Source of the DNA: an uncultured Lachnospiraceae bacterium
GTDB taxonomy: Bacteria; Bacillota; Clostridia; Lachnospirales; Lachnospiraceae
NCBI GenBank assembly: GCA_937950565.1
Contig: CALFCS010000129.1
Coordinates: 1-15,215, forward strand
Length of the DNA stretch: 15,215 bases
Direction: 5' to 3'
The translations under genes and the position numbers were made by a program. The first letter of the stretch is position 1. The number at the start of each line of letters is the position of its first letter. Below are positions 5,936 to 12,888 of the stretch, piece by piece. Below the pieces are notes generated by a model, which had not been told where the DNA came from, made no database searches, and saw only the letters and a program-made list of their open reading frames with translations.

Positions 5936-8206
5936 GTGAAAAGACAGATTTTAAGGTTTACAACAGGTGTGGTTTTGAGTTTTTTGTGCATGGCATTACT
6001 ACAGATTCCGGCATATGCGGCAGGAACGACGATAAAGGCAGCAGATGGGAATGGAACTATGCCCCATGATGAGACATATGATGGTCCTCAGATTGTAAAA
6101 ATCCGTTTGCTGGAGGAAGGCGATTTCCTGGAGATTTACTGGGACCGTTATGTGGACGAAGAGGAGGCAGTCAATCCGGCAAATTTTGTGTTGAGGAATG
6201 GAAGCCAGGAGATTGCGCTCGACGGAAATACGGCAGATAGCTGGGGCTGGACGAATACGTTGTATTTTGATAAGAACAATAAGGCGGTTGCCGCTACAGA
6301 TGCCAACAGTATGGAACGTCTGGACAAAGACCTGCATATGTCCAGTATTTATTTCCACCCAGATGATCTGGCGAAGATTACGAATCTGGATAAGTCTGGA
6401 TTCGTGCTGGAGGTAAAGGGAACTGCAATCAAGGATGCGAACGGCAGATCGGCAAAGACGGCTGTGTACACAGGTATTCCTCAGGTGAGTTACTATAAGC
6501 AGAGCGTGACAAGCAAGACAGGAATTGTGATAAAATCAGATGAAAGCGTGGCATATTCTTCTCTGGAGCTTGCAGCACAGCAGGTAGATGCGCAGCTTGC
6601 TAAGACAGAAACCGGGGTTGCGAAGACGATGGCTGAATATGGCTGCTCTCTGGCCGTATATAGTCCGCACCAGAATGTGTATCTGATTCCGGAGCACCGC
6701 TACGGGTTCAATCCATTGATGTATGACGTAGAAGGATATGGTGGAAATGAGTGGAACAACTGCGTTTCCTCGATTGCGGAGCGCAACATTCTCCGTACGA
6801 GAAATAATACGGAGGACTGGTATCTGAACACATGGTATCCGAATGAAAATATTCTGATACATGAGTTTGGCCATTGTGTGAAATCAATTGGTCTGGAAAA
6901 GAATCCGGATTCTTCTTACATTGAGGAATTCCGCAGCGCTTATGAGAATGCAAAAGCAAAGGGGCTGTGGCCGAATACTTATGCGATTTCCAATGAGGAT
7001 GAATTCTTTGCAACCGTGTGTGCAGTCTGGTTTAATGTGATGGATGAGGCGCCGGATTGGAGTGACGGAGTACGAAGTCCTATTAATACGAGGCTGGAGT
7101 TAAAGAATTATGATCCGACTACCTATGCATTTTTTGAAAAAATTCTTCCATCAGATAAAGTGCTTCCTGCACCATGGGATGAGGCAGCTCCGGATAAGTA
7201 CCATTATGGTCCGGTGGTAGACCCGGACCCAGTAGATCCAGACCCGGTAGATCCAGACCCGGTAGACCCAGATCCGGTAGATCCGGACCCGGTAGACCCA
7301 GACCCGGTAGATCCGGACCCAGTAGATCCAGACCCGGTAGACCCGGACCCGGTAGACCCAGATCCGGTAGATCCGGACCCGGTAGACCCGGACCCGGTAG
7401 ATCCAGACCCCGAGAAAATTGTGCAGTCGATATCTGTGACATCACCGGAGAAGACAAAATATCTGTTAGATGAAGAGCTTGTGACAGAGGGAATGGAGGT
7501 CGCAGTTTGTTATACAGATGGAACGAAGGAAACGGTTTCAGATGGATATGAGGTCAGTGGATACGATTCGCAAAAGATTGGGAAACAGACCATTACAGTT
7601 ACTTATGAAGAAAAGAAAGCAGAGTTTACAGTAGAAATCTTAGGGCTGCCATTTGTGGATGTTACACCTGGAGAAGAGTGTGCATGGTATTACAAAGAAG
7701 TATATAAAAATTATCACGCGGGGATTATGACTGGTACAGATAAGGAACATTTTTCACCGTTTGATAATCTCGCAAGAGCACAGTTTGCAGTAATTCTTCA
7801 TAGAATGAATGGAGAACCGGAGGTGGCATATACGGGGCGTTTCCCGGACGTGGCGGCAAAAGTATGGTATACGGATGCAATCCTCTGGGCAAGCAGCATC
7901 AAAGTAGTAAATGGATATAGCCATAATGGACTCTTTGGACCTTCTGATAACATTACCCGTGAACAGATGGCGGTTATGATGTACCGTTATGCAGAATATC
8001 TTGAGAAAGATACGAAGACAAGAGCGGACTATGGGAAGTTTACAGATTCGGCAAGTGTAGGTGTGTTTGCAGAAGATGCAATGAGCTGGGCGGTAGGTAC
8101 AGGAATCATTACCGGAAAGGATAATGGAACCAGGCTTGACCCGCAGGGCAATGCATCACGTGCAGAATGTGCGATTATCATTCAGCGATTTTTGGAAAAA
8201 TTATAA
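5936..8206 (+). CDS. Secreted SLH-anchored zinc metallopeptidase, lethal-factor/PPEP-like (M34 type)
   Basis: The start is taken as GTG 5936 (756 residues) because AAGGGAG (5923-5929) lies 6 bases upstream and the region aligns with that of the preceding gene; ATG 5906, in frame, has no ribosome site. A signal peptide ends near AYA-A (residue 28). After an uncharacterised N-terminal part, the catalytic domain (about 190-410) has HEFGH at 309-313 and NEDEFFA at 353-359, with E356 the likely third zinc ligand and Y349 seven residues before it. Anthrax lethal factor (HEFGH 686-690, Y728, E735, in an NEAEFFA context) and PPEP-1 (H142, H146, Y178, E185) share this geometry, as recalled from the literature. 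A VDPDP x13 stalk (428-492), a Big_3 domain (493-570) and three SLH repeats (571-756) follow. It probably cleaves surface or extracellular proteins; the substrate is unknown, and Pro-Pro specificity is only a possibility. Confidence 0.85.
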   Translation: MKRQILRFTTGVVLSFLCMALLQIPAYAAGTTIKAADGNGTMPHDETYDGPQIVKIRLLEEGDFLEIYWDRYVDEEEAVNPANFVLRNGSQEIALDGNTADSWGWTNTLYFDKNNKAVAATDANSMERLDKDLHMSSIYFHPDDLAKITNLDKSGFVLEVKGTAIKDANGRSAKTAVYTGIPQVSYYKQSVTSKTGIVIKSDESVAYSSLELAAQQVDAQLAKTETGVAKTMAEYGCSLAVYSPHQNVYLIPEHRYGFNPLMYDVEGYGGNEWNNCVSSIAERNILRTRNNTEDWYLNTWYPNENILIHEFGHCVKSIGLEKNPDSSYIEEFRSAYENAKAKGLWPNTYAISNEDEFFATVCAVWFNVMDEAPDWSDGVRSPINTRLELKNYDPTTYAFFEKILPSDKVLPAPWDEAAPDKYHYGPVVDPDPVDPDPVDPDPVDPDPVDPDPVDPDPVDPDPVDPDPVDPDPVDPDPVDPDPVDPDPVDPDPEKIVQSISVTSPEKTKYLLDEELVTEGMEVAVCYTDGTKETVSDGYEVSGYDSQKIGKQTITVTYEEKKAEFTVEILGLPFVDVTPGEECAWYYKEVYKNYHAGIMTGTDKEHFSPFDNLARAQFAVILHRMNGEPEVAYTGRFPDVAAKVWYTDAILWASSIKVVNGYSHNGLFGPSDNITREQMAVMMYRYAEYLEKDTKTRADYGKFTDSASVGVFAEDAMSWAVGTGIITGKDNGTRLDPQGNASRAECAIIIQRFLEKL
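7217..7411 (+). repeat. 15-bp coding tandem repeat, 13 units (VDPDP stalk)
   Basis: Thirteen uninterrupted units of GTA-GAY-CCN-GAY-CCN encode VDPDP thirteen times between the peptidase domain and the Big_3/SLH anchor. The units differ only at silent positions. Units 2, 4 and 5 are identical in bases to units 8, 10 and 11, and units 1, 3 and 6 differ from 7, 9 and 12 by one or two bases, so there is a second-order period of 90 bases. The 15-base unit keeps the frame whatever the copy number. Confidence 0.95.
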
Positions 8207-8212
8207 TATGTC

Positions 8213-8241
8213 TTGACAGTTTGAGGCAGAATCAATATAAT
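8213..8241 (+). promoter_or_regulatory. Exact-consensus sigma-A promoter of ssrA
   Basis: TTGACA (8213-8218), a 17-base spacer and TATAAT (8236-8241) match the consensus at all twelve positions. It begins only 7 bases after the stop of the metallopeptidase gene. The expected start is near 8248, giving a 5' leader of about 80 bases before the mature tmRNA. Confidence 0.9.
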
Positions 8242-8243
8242 GA

Positions 8244-8283
8244 AATATACTTCTCCGGGCAGGAGTTGCCCGGAAAGTATATT
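8244..8283 (+). other. Strong hairpin between the ssrA promoter and mature tmRNA
   Basis: AATATACTT, a bulged C, then TCCGGGCA (8244-8261) pairs with TGCCCGGAAAGTATATT (8267-8283) around a 5-base loop: 17 pairs with one bulge. No T run follows on either strand, so it is not a standard intrinsic terminator. The predicted start near 8248 falls inside the 5' arm, so the leader RNA would begin at or near the foot of this hairpin. Confidence 0.75.
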
Positions 8284-8329
8284 CTGATGAAGAACATGTC
8301 TGCGAACCAGAGAGAAGGCTTTTGATTCA

Positions 8330-8678
8330 GGGCTTGTACTGGTTTCGACGGGGGTTCGGAAGTTGGAGAAGCCATCCGTAGCGGGACACTACGTAAAAAG
8401 TTCCAATTAAATATAAACGCAGACGAAAATTTAGCGTACGCTGCCTAATTAAGGCGGCAGTCGGCCTTAGGTCATCCGCTGCTTAAGTAACCGGCTTCAA
8501 TGAGGCGGAGCACTTCGTTCCCAAAGCTTTGCGGGAATGGAAGAACTTATGAAGCTACTAAAACCGGTAACCTGTCATTAGGTGACCGGCGGAGGGAATG
8601 TTAATATAATGACTGTGATGGGAGATGCTCTGATGGATGGGCTTTCGGACGCGGGTTCGATTCCCGCCAGGTCCACTA
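8330..8678 (+). ncRNA. ssrA: tmRNA (transfer-messenger RNA)
   Basis: This one-piece tmRNA rescues ribosomes stalled on broken mRNAs and tags the nascent protein for proteolysis. The 5' part has the hallmark ACTGGTTTCGACGGGG. The acceptor stem GGGCTTG (8330-8336) pairs with CAGGTCC (8668-8674), and a T-arm GCGGG-TTCGATT-CCCGC precedes the 3' end. The tag reading frame starts at GCA 8419. A pseudoknot-type hairpin with CCGGT/ACCGG arms is seen from about 8564. After the discriminator A8675 the genome reads CTA and not CCA, so the terminal CCA would have to be added or repaired enzymatically after processing. It has its own promoter upstream and a terminator 9 bases downstream. Confidence 0.97.
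8419..8448 (+). other. tmRNA proteolysis-tag reading frame (ADENLAYAA)
   Basis: GCA GAC GAA AAT TTA GCG TAC GCT GCC TAA encodes ADENLAYAA and stops. With the alanine carried by the charged tmRNA, the added tag would be A-ADENLAYAA. The AYAA end fits the small hydrophobic C-terminus recognised by ClpXP-type proteases. Confidence 0.93.
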
Positions 8679-8686
8679 AGACAAGG

Positions 8687-8716
8687 AGAGACAGCGTATG
8701 CTGTCTCTAATTTTTT
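8687..8716 (+). terminator. Intrinsic terminator of ssrA
   Basis: A perfect 9-bp stem, AGAGACAGC (8687-8695) with GCTGTCTCT (8700-8708), closes a GTAT loop and is followed by AATTTTTT (8709-8716). Confidence 0.93.
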
Positions 8717-8818
8717 GGGAAGATTTGCATAAATTTGATTTACTTTATGTTCAGAATTTGATAAGATAAAACTGTATTTTTTTATTTTAAACTAAGGAGA
8801 GATAAAGGAGGAAAAAAC

Positions 8819-10201
8819 ATGTTAGAAAAATTCTTCAAACTGAAGGAAAACGGTACAGATGTCAAGACAGAAGTTCTTGCAGGTATCACAACGTTCATGA
8901 CCATGGCGTACATTCTTGCCGTTAACCCCAACATTCTTGCCGAAGCAGGTATGGATCAGGGTGCTGTATTTACAGCAACAGCGCTCGCGTCACTTGTGGG
9001 AACTCTGTTAATGGCGCTTTTTGCCAATTATCCATTTGCACTGGCTCCTGGTATGGGTCTGAATGCTTACTTTGCGTATACAGTAGTTCTTGGCATGGGT
9101 TACAGCTGGGAAGTAGCGCTTACCGCAGTATTTGTAGAAGGTATTATCTTTATTATACTTTCTCTTACCAATGTACGTGAGGCAATCTTTAATGCAATCC
9201 CGTTGAATTTAAAGGCGGCAGTGAGTGTTGGTATCGGTCTGTTTATCGCATTTATCGGTCTTCAGAATGCAAACATTGTAGTTGGCGGTTCTACGCTGGT
9301 AGAGTTATTCTCTATTAAGGGCTACAATGACGCAAAAGGTGTGGAAGCAGCATTTAGCAATGTTGGAATTACGGTGGTTCTTGCAGTTATCGGCGTCTTG
9401 ATTACAGGTGTTCTTGTGATTAAGAAAGTAAAGGGAAATATCTTGTGGGGAATTTTGATTACATGGGTGCTCGGAATTGTCTGCCAGCTTGCAGGAATCT
9501 ATGTTCCGAATCCGGAGATCGGATTCTACAGCCTGCTTCCGGATTTCAGTAATGGTTTATCTGTGCCGAGTATTATGCCGGTTCTTGGAAAGCTTCAGTT
9601 TGACGGAATCTTTTCCTTGAATTTTGTAGTGGTTATTTTCGCCTTCTTATTTGTAGATATGTTTGATACGATTGGAACACTGATTGGTGTTGCATCCAAA
9701 GCAGATATGCTTGACAAAGAAGGAAAGCTTCCGCGTATCAAAGGCGCGCTCCTTGCAGACGCAGTCGCTACAACAGCAGGCGCTGTTCTGGGAACAACAA
9801 CAACGACAACATTCGTAGAGAGTGCTTCCGGTGTTACAGAAGGAGGAAGAACAGGTCTTACATCTGTGACGACAGCAATTCTTTTTGGACTTGCATTATT
9901 CCTGTCGCCGATTTTCCTTGCAATTCCTTCATTTGCCACGGCTCCGGCATTGATCGTAGTTGGATTCTATATGCTGACAAATGTAGTAAATATTGACTTT
10001 GGTGATATTTCTGAGGCTCTTCCGTGCTATATCTGTATTGCTGCAATGCCGTTCTTCTACAGCATTTCAGAAGGTATCTCCATGGGAGTAATCTCTTATG
10101 TGGCATTGAACCTTATTACAGGTAAGGCAAAGGAAAAGAAGATTAGCATACTGATGTATGTGTTAGCAGTATTATTCATATTGAAATACATATTCCTGTA
10201 A
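8819..10201 (+). CDS. Purine-base permease, AzgA/PbuG type (guanine/hypoxanthine or adenine)
   Basis: The 460-residue, very hydrophobic protein belongs to the AzgA branch of nucleobase transporters (PbuG, PbuO, AdeP, GhxP), which import purine bases by proton symport in the cytoplasmic membrane. Visible family signatures are the N-terminal GITTFMTMAYILAVNPNIL, the PGMGLNAYFAY motif, DMFDTIGTLIGVASKADM (D280, D283) and ESASGVTEGGRTGLT (E334), the conserved acidic and Gly-rich substrate-site segments. The length is close to Bacillus PbuG. AAAGGAGG (8804-8811) lies 7 bases before ATG 8819. The gene stands alone between the ssrA terminator and its own terminator. The upstream 102 bases show no convincing promoter and no purine riboswitch, which such genes often carry. 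I cannot decide the preferred purine from sequence alone. Confidence 0.92.
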   Translation: MLEKFFKLKENGTDVKTEVLAGITTFMTMAYILAVNPNILAEAGMDQGAVFTATALASLVGTLLMALFANYPFALAPGMGLNAYFAYTVVLGMGYSWEVALTAVFVEGIIFIILSLTNVREAIFNAIPLNLKAAVSVGIGLFIAFIGLQNANIVVGGSTLVELFSIKGYNDAKGVEAAFSNVGITVVLAVIGVLITGVLVIKKVKGNILWGILITWVLGIVCQLAGIYVPNPEIGFYSLLPDFSNGLSVPSIMPVLGKLQFDGIFSLNFVVVIFAFLFVDMFDTIGTLIGVASKADMLDKEGKLPRIKGALLADAVATTAGAVLGTTTTTTFVESASGVTEGGRTGLTSVTTAILFGLALFLSPIFLAIPSFATAPALIVVGFYMLTNVVNIDFGDISEALPCYICIAAMPFFYSISEGISMGVISYVALNLITGKAKEKKISILMYVLAVLFILKYIFL

Positions 10202-10236
10202 AAGAATCATTGGAATGATTAGAATATGGGCTTTTA

Positions 10237-10277
10237 GAAAGAAGCAGTCTGGTTTGTGTCCGGACTGCTTCTTTTCT
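10237..10277 (+). terminator. Intrinsic terminator after the purine permease
   Basis: AAAGAAGCAGTCTGG (10238-10252) pairs with CCGGACTGCTTCTTT (10260-10274) around a 7-base loop, with one G-T pair, followed by a T-rich tail. Confidence 0.9.
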
Positions 10278-10314
10278 TCCATAATTTTTTCTGTTATGAT
10301 TTTATTAGGAAATC

Positions 10315-10340
10315 TGTAACATTTTCACGAGTGATACGTT
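10315..10340 (+). promoter_or_regulatory. Likely ECF-type autoregulatory promoter
   Basis: TGTAAC (10315-10320) and CGTT (10337-10340) are separated by exactly 16 bases. The AAC-N16-CGT layout is typical of Bacillus SigW/SigM-class promoters, and ECF operons often transcribe themselves. The start would be near 10347, just before the ribosome site, so the leader would be very short. Confidence 0.65.
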
Positions 10341-10364
10341 ATAAAGATAAAGGGGGGTGGCAGA

Positions 10365-10865
10365 GTGGAGAAGGATATTTTGGAGATTATATATCAGAAA
10401 TATACAAAATCTGTTTACCTGTATCTTTATTCCCTTTGTCACAACCAGGGAATGGCAGAAGATTTGATGCAGGAAACCTTTTTAAGAGCGTTTTGCTCCA
10501 TGGAGATTGCCGGGGAAGAGATTCAGCCATGGTTATTTACAGTTGCAAGAAATCTGTATCTGGATACGTGGAGAAAACAGAGGCATCAATATGGGACCCC
10601 GGATTTTCAGGAATATGCAAATGAGGAAATAGAGCTTCTGGAACAATTGATTCAAAAAGAGCGGAATCTAAGATTGTATCAGGCGGTGGGGAAGCTCACA
10701 CAGATAGAAAAAGAGGTAGTTATCCTGTATTATTTTTCCGGGCTTTCCCAGGAAGAAATCAGCCGGATATTAGAGCTTACATATGGAAATACAAGGGTTC
10801 TCTTATATCGTGCAAAGCGCAAATTAAGGGAAATGCTGAGGGATATGGATGGAAGGCAGGTGTGA
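10365..10865 (+). CDS. ECF-family RNA polymerase sigma factor
   Basis: This 166-residue protein has the two-domain layout of extracytoplasmic-function sigma factors. Region 2 lies at about 8-70, with YQKYTKSVYLYLYSL, the GMAEDLMQETFLRAF segment and PWLFTVARNLYLDTWRK. Region 4 lies at about 107-160, with LTQIEKEVVILYYFSGLSQE followed by a helix-turn-helix ending in RVLLYRAKRKLREML. The start is GTG 10365, with a strong AAAGGGGGG site (10349-10357) 7 bases upstream. The stop TGA lies just before the start of the anti-sigma gene, so the two are co-transcribed and probably translationally coupled. The AAC-N16-CGT element upstream suggests self-activation. The signal and regulon cannot be read from the sequence, though cell-envelope stress is usual for this class. 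Confidence 0.93.
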   Translation: MEKDILEIIYQKYTKSVYLYLYSLCHNQGMAEDLMQETFLRAFCSMEIAGEEIQPWLFTVARNLYLDTWRKQRHQYGTPDFQEYANEEIELLEQLIQKERNLRLYQAVGKLTQIEKEVVILYYFSGLSQEEISRILELTYGNTRVLLYRAKRKLREMLRDMDGRQV

Positions 10866-10867
10866 AT

Positions 10868-12085
10868 ATGAAGTATAAAGAGAAATTTGAAAAATATTTA
10901 AAAGGAGAGCTTGGTAGTTCTGAGAGAGAGGAAGTCGACCGGGACATTGAGAAAATGCAGGTACTTTTTGAATATCTGGACAGGGAGCTGGATGAGGAGC
11001 TCTTGGAGAAGGAAGATGTGGAAAGCGGGGCAAGGGAGGTGTCTTTGGGAAAAAATGGACACACAGATCTGAGCCGCGAAATTTCCAGGGCTGTTGGCAG
11101 GAAGCTGCGCAAATATACGGTTTTGGCAGGTGCGGTTATTCTTATTCTTGCTTTTGGGATTATGGCAGGGCTCTCTCCACTGCTCGATGCAGTTTGTTAT
11201 AATCCGGCGAAGCAGGTGGAAATCTCAGAGGACGGGGGAGACAGCGCTGTTGTGTATCGGCCGTTTCAGCTGCCGCTGTCGGTATATATGGAACTTTTCT
11301 GTGGAGACAAAGGTTTTGCAGACGTGTCAGTGAGACCGGAAGGTTATGGAAGGTACACGATTGATGTGCAGACACAGATAAATGGTGAGATTACGCACCA
11401 TCCCCTGGAGCTTGTAAGAAATCATTTATATGAGCAGGATATGCAGTGGAAGGAATCGGATATTCCAGCGAATGCTTTTACTTATTATGATAAGGAAAAC
11501 AGTTGCAGTATTGCTCCGGAAGAAGCGAAAGAAAAGCTGGATGACCTTCCGGATTCCGTCGCCATAAGAGCGGCAGTTTCGTTTCGGGATGTGAAAAATA
11601 TGGAGGAGTTGTTGGCATTTATGAAAAAGTATGAGGCGCAGTACCTTTATATCCCGATTGAAACGAATGAGAATGGCTTTCAAGGGTTTGTTGGATTTTG
11701 CCCGAAGCTGTCTGGATATGATTTAACAAAGGCATATGAGTTGTATACGGATGGGAAATATCCTTATCTGGATTTGTTCGAGTATGAAGGGGACGGCAGA
11801 TATCCGGCTGAAGTTCTGGAACAGCATGTGAAATCTATGATTGCGTTTATGATGGATGAAAAAAATAAAAGGTTTCTGGAAATTTTTGATTCCTCCTATG
11901 CGGGACAGAGTGCGGAAGAATTATATCAGTATAAATACAGAAATATCAGAGATTATATTGATGCTCATGGGGTGAACGGATATGGTGCGGTAGTGTATGC
12001 TTCGAAGCAGCAGCTTCTTGAGATGTTTGCGGACGAGACGGTAAGTGGTGTGTATATGATTGATAGTACACTCCAATTGAATTAA
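10868..12085 (+). CDS. Membrane anti-sigma factor, Sigma_reg_N/Sigma_reg_C type
   Basis: The 405-residue product has an acidic cytoplasmic N-terminus opening with KFEKYLKGELGSSE, which resembles the Sigma_reg_N domain. One membrane segment follows at about 83-105 (VLAGAVILILAFGIMAGL). A large outer domain has a C-terminal half (about 226-403) that looks like Sigma_reg_C, with SVAIRAAVSF, the FMKKYEAQYLYIPIETNENG segment and the closing YGAVVYASK. Proteins of this build, such as Bacillus YhdL, hold a sigma factor at the membrane until an external signal arrives. No HxxxCxxC zinc anti-sigma motif is present, so it is not of the ZAS class. ATG 10868 is chosen because of the typical MKYKEKFEKYL start; GTG 10862, in frame and overlapping the sigma stop as GTGA, is an alternative that would add two residues. 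The partner is the preceding ECF sigma factor. Confidence 0.85.
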   Translation: MKYKEKFEKYLKGELGSSEREEVDRDIEKMQVLFEYLDRELDEELLEKEDVESGAREVSLGKNGHTDLSREISRAVGRKLRKYTVLAGAVILILAFGIMAGLSPLLDAVCYNPAKQVEISEDGGDSAVVYRPFQLPLSVYMELFCGDKGFADVSVRPEGYGRYTIDVQTQINGEITHHPLELVRNHLYEQDMQWKESDIPANAFTYYDKENSCSIAPEEAKEKLDDLPDSVAIRAAVSFRDVKNMEELLAFMKKYEAQYLYIPIETNENGFQGFVGFCPKLSGYDLTKAYELYTDGKYPYLDLFEYEGDGRYPAEVLEQHVKSMIAFMMDEKNKRFLEIFDSSYAGQSAEELYQYKYRNIRDYIDAHGVNGYGAVVYASKQQLLEMFADETVSGVYMIDSTLQLN

Positions 12086-12105
12086 AATGGAGAAAATTCC
12101 GGGGG

Positions 12106-12161
12106 TTTTCACAAAACGGACATATTTATCTGCTACCATTATTTCATAAAATGTGAGAAAA
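12106..12161 (+). promoter_or_regulatory. Inverted repeat upstream of the response-regulator gene (possible control site)
   Basis: TTTTCACA (12106-12113) and TGTGAGAAAA (12152-12161) are inverted copies with a 2-base bulge. Between them lies TGCTACCAT (12131-12139), a possible extended -10 element without a good -35. There is no T run to make it a terminator. This is weak, pattern-only evidence for a promoter or operator for the two-component genes. Confidence 0.25.
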
Positions 12162-12209
12162 TATGAGGCGGCAGCCTAAAGATGCAAAGTGGGATATGAG
12201 GAGGCATAT

Positions 12210-12884
12210 ATGGATAGGATTAAAATATTGGTTGTAGATGATGAAAGCAGGATGCGCAAGCTTGTCCGGGACTTTCTGGAAAGAGAAGGATACGTGGTCC
12301 TGGAGGCCGGAGACGGGGCGCAGGCAATGGATATTTTCTATGAGGAAAAGGACATTGCGCTTATCATCCTGGACGTTATGATGCCTGAGATGGACGGATG
12401 GCAGGTCTGCCGTGAAGTGCGGCAGTCTTCGAAGGTGCCGATTATTATGCTGACAGCGAGGGGAGAAGAAAGAGATGAACTGCAGGGATTTGAGCTGGGA
12501 GTAGACGAATATATTTCCAAGCCGTTCAGTCCGAAGATCCTTGTAGCCCGGGTGCAGGCGATTTTGAGACGTTCTAATGTACTGGAAGCGGAAACTGTTG
12601 TAGATGCAGGGGGAATCGTGATTAATAAGGATGCGCATCAGGTAACAATAGAAGGAAAGGAAGTAGAGCTAAGTTATAAAGAATTTGAGCTGCTGGCTTA
12701 TTTTGTTGAGAATCAGGGGATTGCACTTTCAAGAGAGAAGATTCTGAATAATGTGTGGAATTATGATTATTTTGGTGATGCAAGGACGATTGATACGCAT
12801 GTGAAAAAGCTTAGGAGCAAATTAGGAGAAAAGGGAAATTATATCAGAACCATTTGGGGAATGGGTTATAAATTCGAGGTGTAA
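12210..12884 (+). CDS. OmpR/PhoB-family response regulator
   Basis: The 224-residue protein has a receiver domain (about 3-120) with the full phosphorylation site: acidic pair D10-D11, phospho-acceptor D55 in LIILDVMMPEMDG, T82 and K104 followed by P105. A winged helix DNA-binding domain follows (about 130-224), with the typical ELSYKEFELLAYFVENQ, the SREKILNNVWNYDY helix region, RTIDTHVKKLRSKLG and a GMGYKFEV end. ATG 12210 is preferred because GAGGAGG (12198-12204) lies 5 bases upstream; the in-frame GTG 12189 has no such site. Its cognate kinase begins 4 bases after its stop. The pair sits directly after a sigma/anti-sigma operon with 124 bases between and no visible terminator. Target genes are unknown. 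Confidence 0.95.
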   Translation: MDRIKILVVDDESRMRKLVRDFLEREGYVVLEAGDGAQAMDIFYEEKDIALIILDVMMPEMDGWQVCREVRQSSKVPIIMLTARGEERDELQGFELGVDEYISKPFSPKILVARVQAILRRSNVLEAETVVDAGGIVINKDAHQVTIEGKEVELSYKEFELLAYFVENQGIALSREKILNNVWNYDYFGDARTIDTHVKKLRSKLGEKGNYIRTIWGMGYKFEV

Positions 12885-12888
12885 AAGA

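Noticed and set aside
7217..7411. Regularly spaced short repeat that could suggest a CRISPR array
   Set aside because: The units are contiguous 15-base codon repeats without spacers and lie in frame inside a gene.
7119..7457. Reverse-strand frame with a collagen-like GLPGPDLPG repeat
   Set aside because: It is the complement of the VDPDP-coding repeat inside the metallopeptidase gene; it has no ribosome site and no independent support.
8244..8283. Reading the ssrA leader hairpin as an intrinsic terminator of the metallopeptidase gene
   Set aside because: No T run follows the stem on either strand, and it lies downstream of the ssrA promoter where it would block ssrA.
8717..8818. Purine riboswitch upstream of the purine permease
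   Set aside because: The 102 bases between the ssrA terminator and the gene show neither the conserved purine-aptamer junction and loop sequences nor a second terminator.
10205..10220. AATCATT/AATGATT inverted repeat just after the permease stop
   Set aside because: The loop would be only two bases and there is no T run; the real terminator is at 10237-10277.
10256..10624. 122-codon forward frame overlapping the terminator and the sigma gene
   Set aside because: It begins within the permease terminator hairpin and reads the ECF sigma gene out of frame; no family resemblance.
12189..12209. GTG 12189 as the start of the response regulator
   Set aside because: ATG 12210 has GAGGAGG five bases upstream and gives the usual receiver-domain start.
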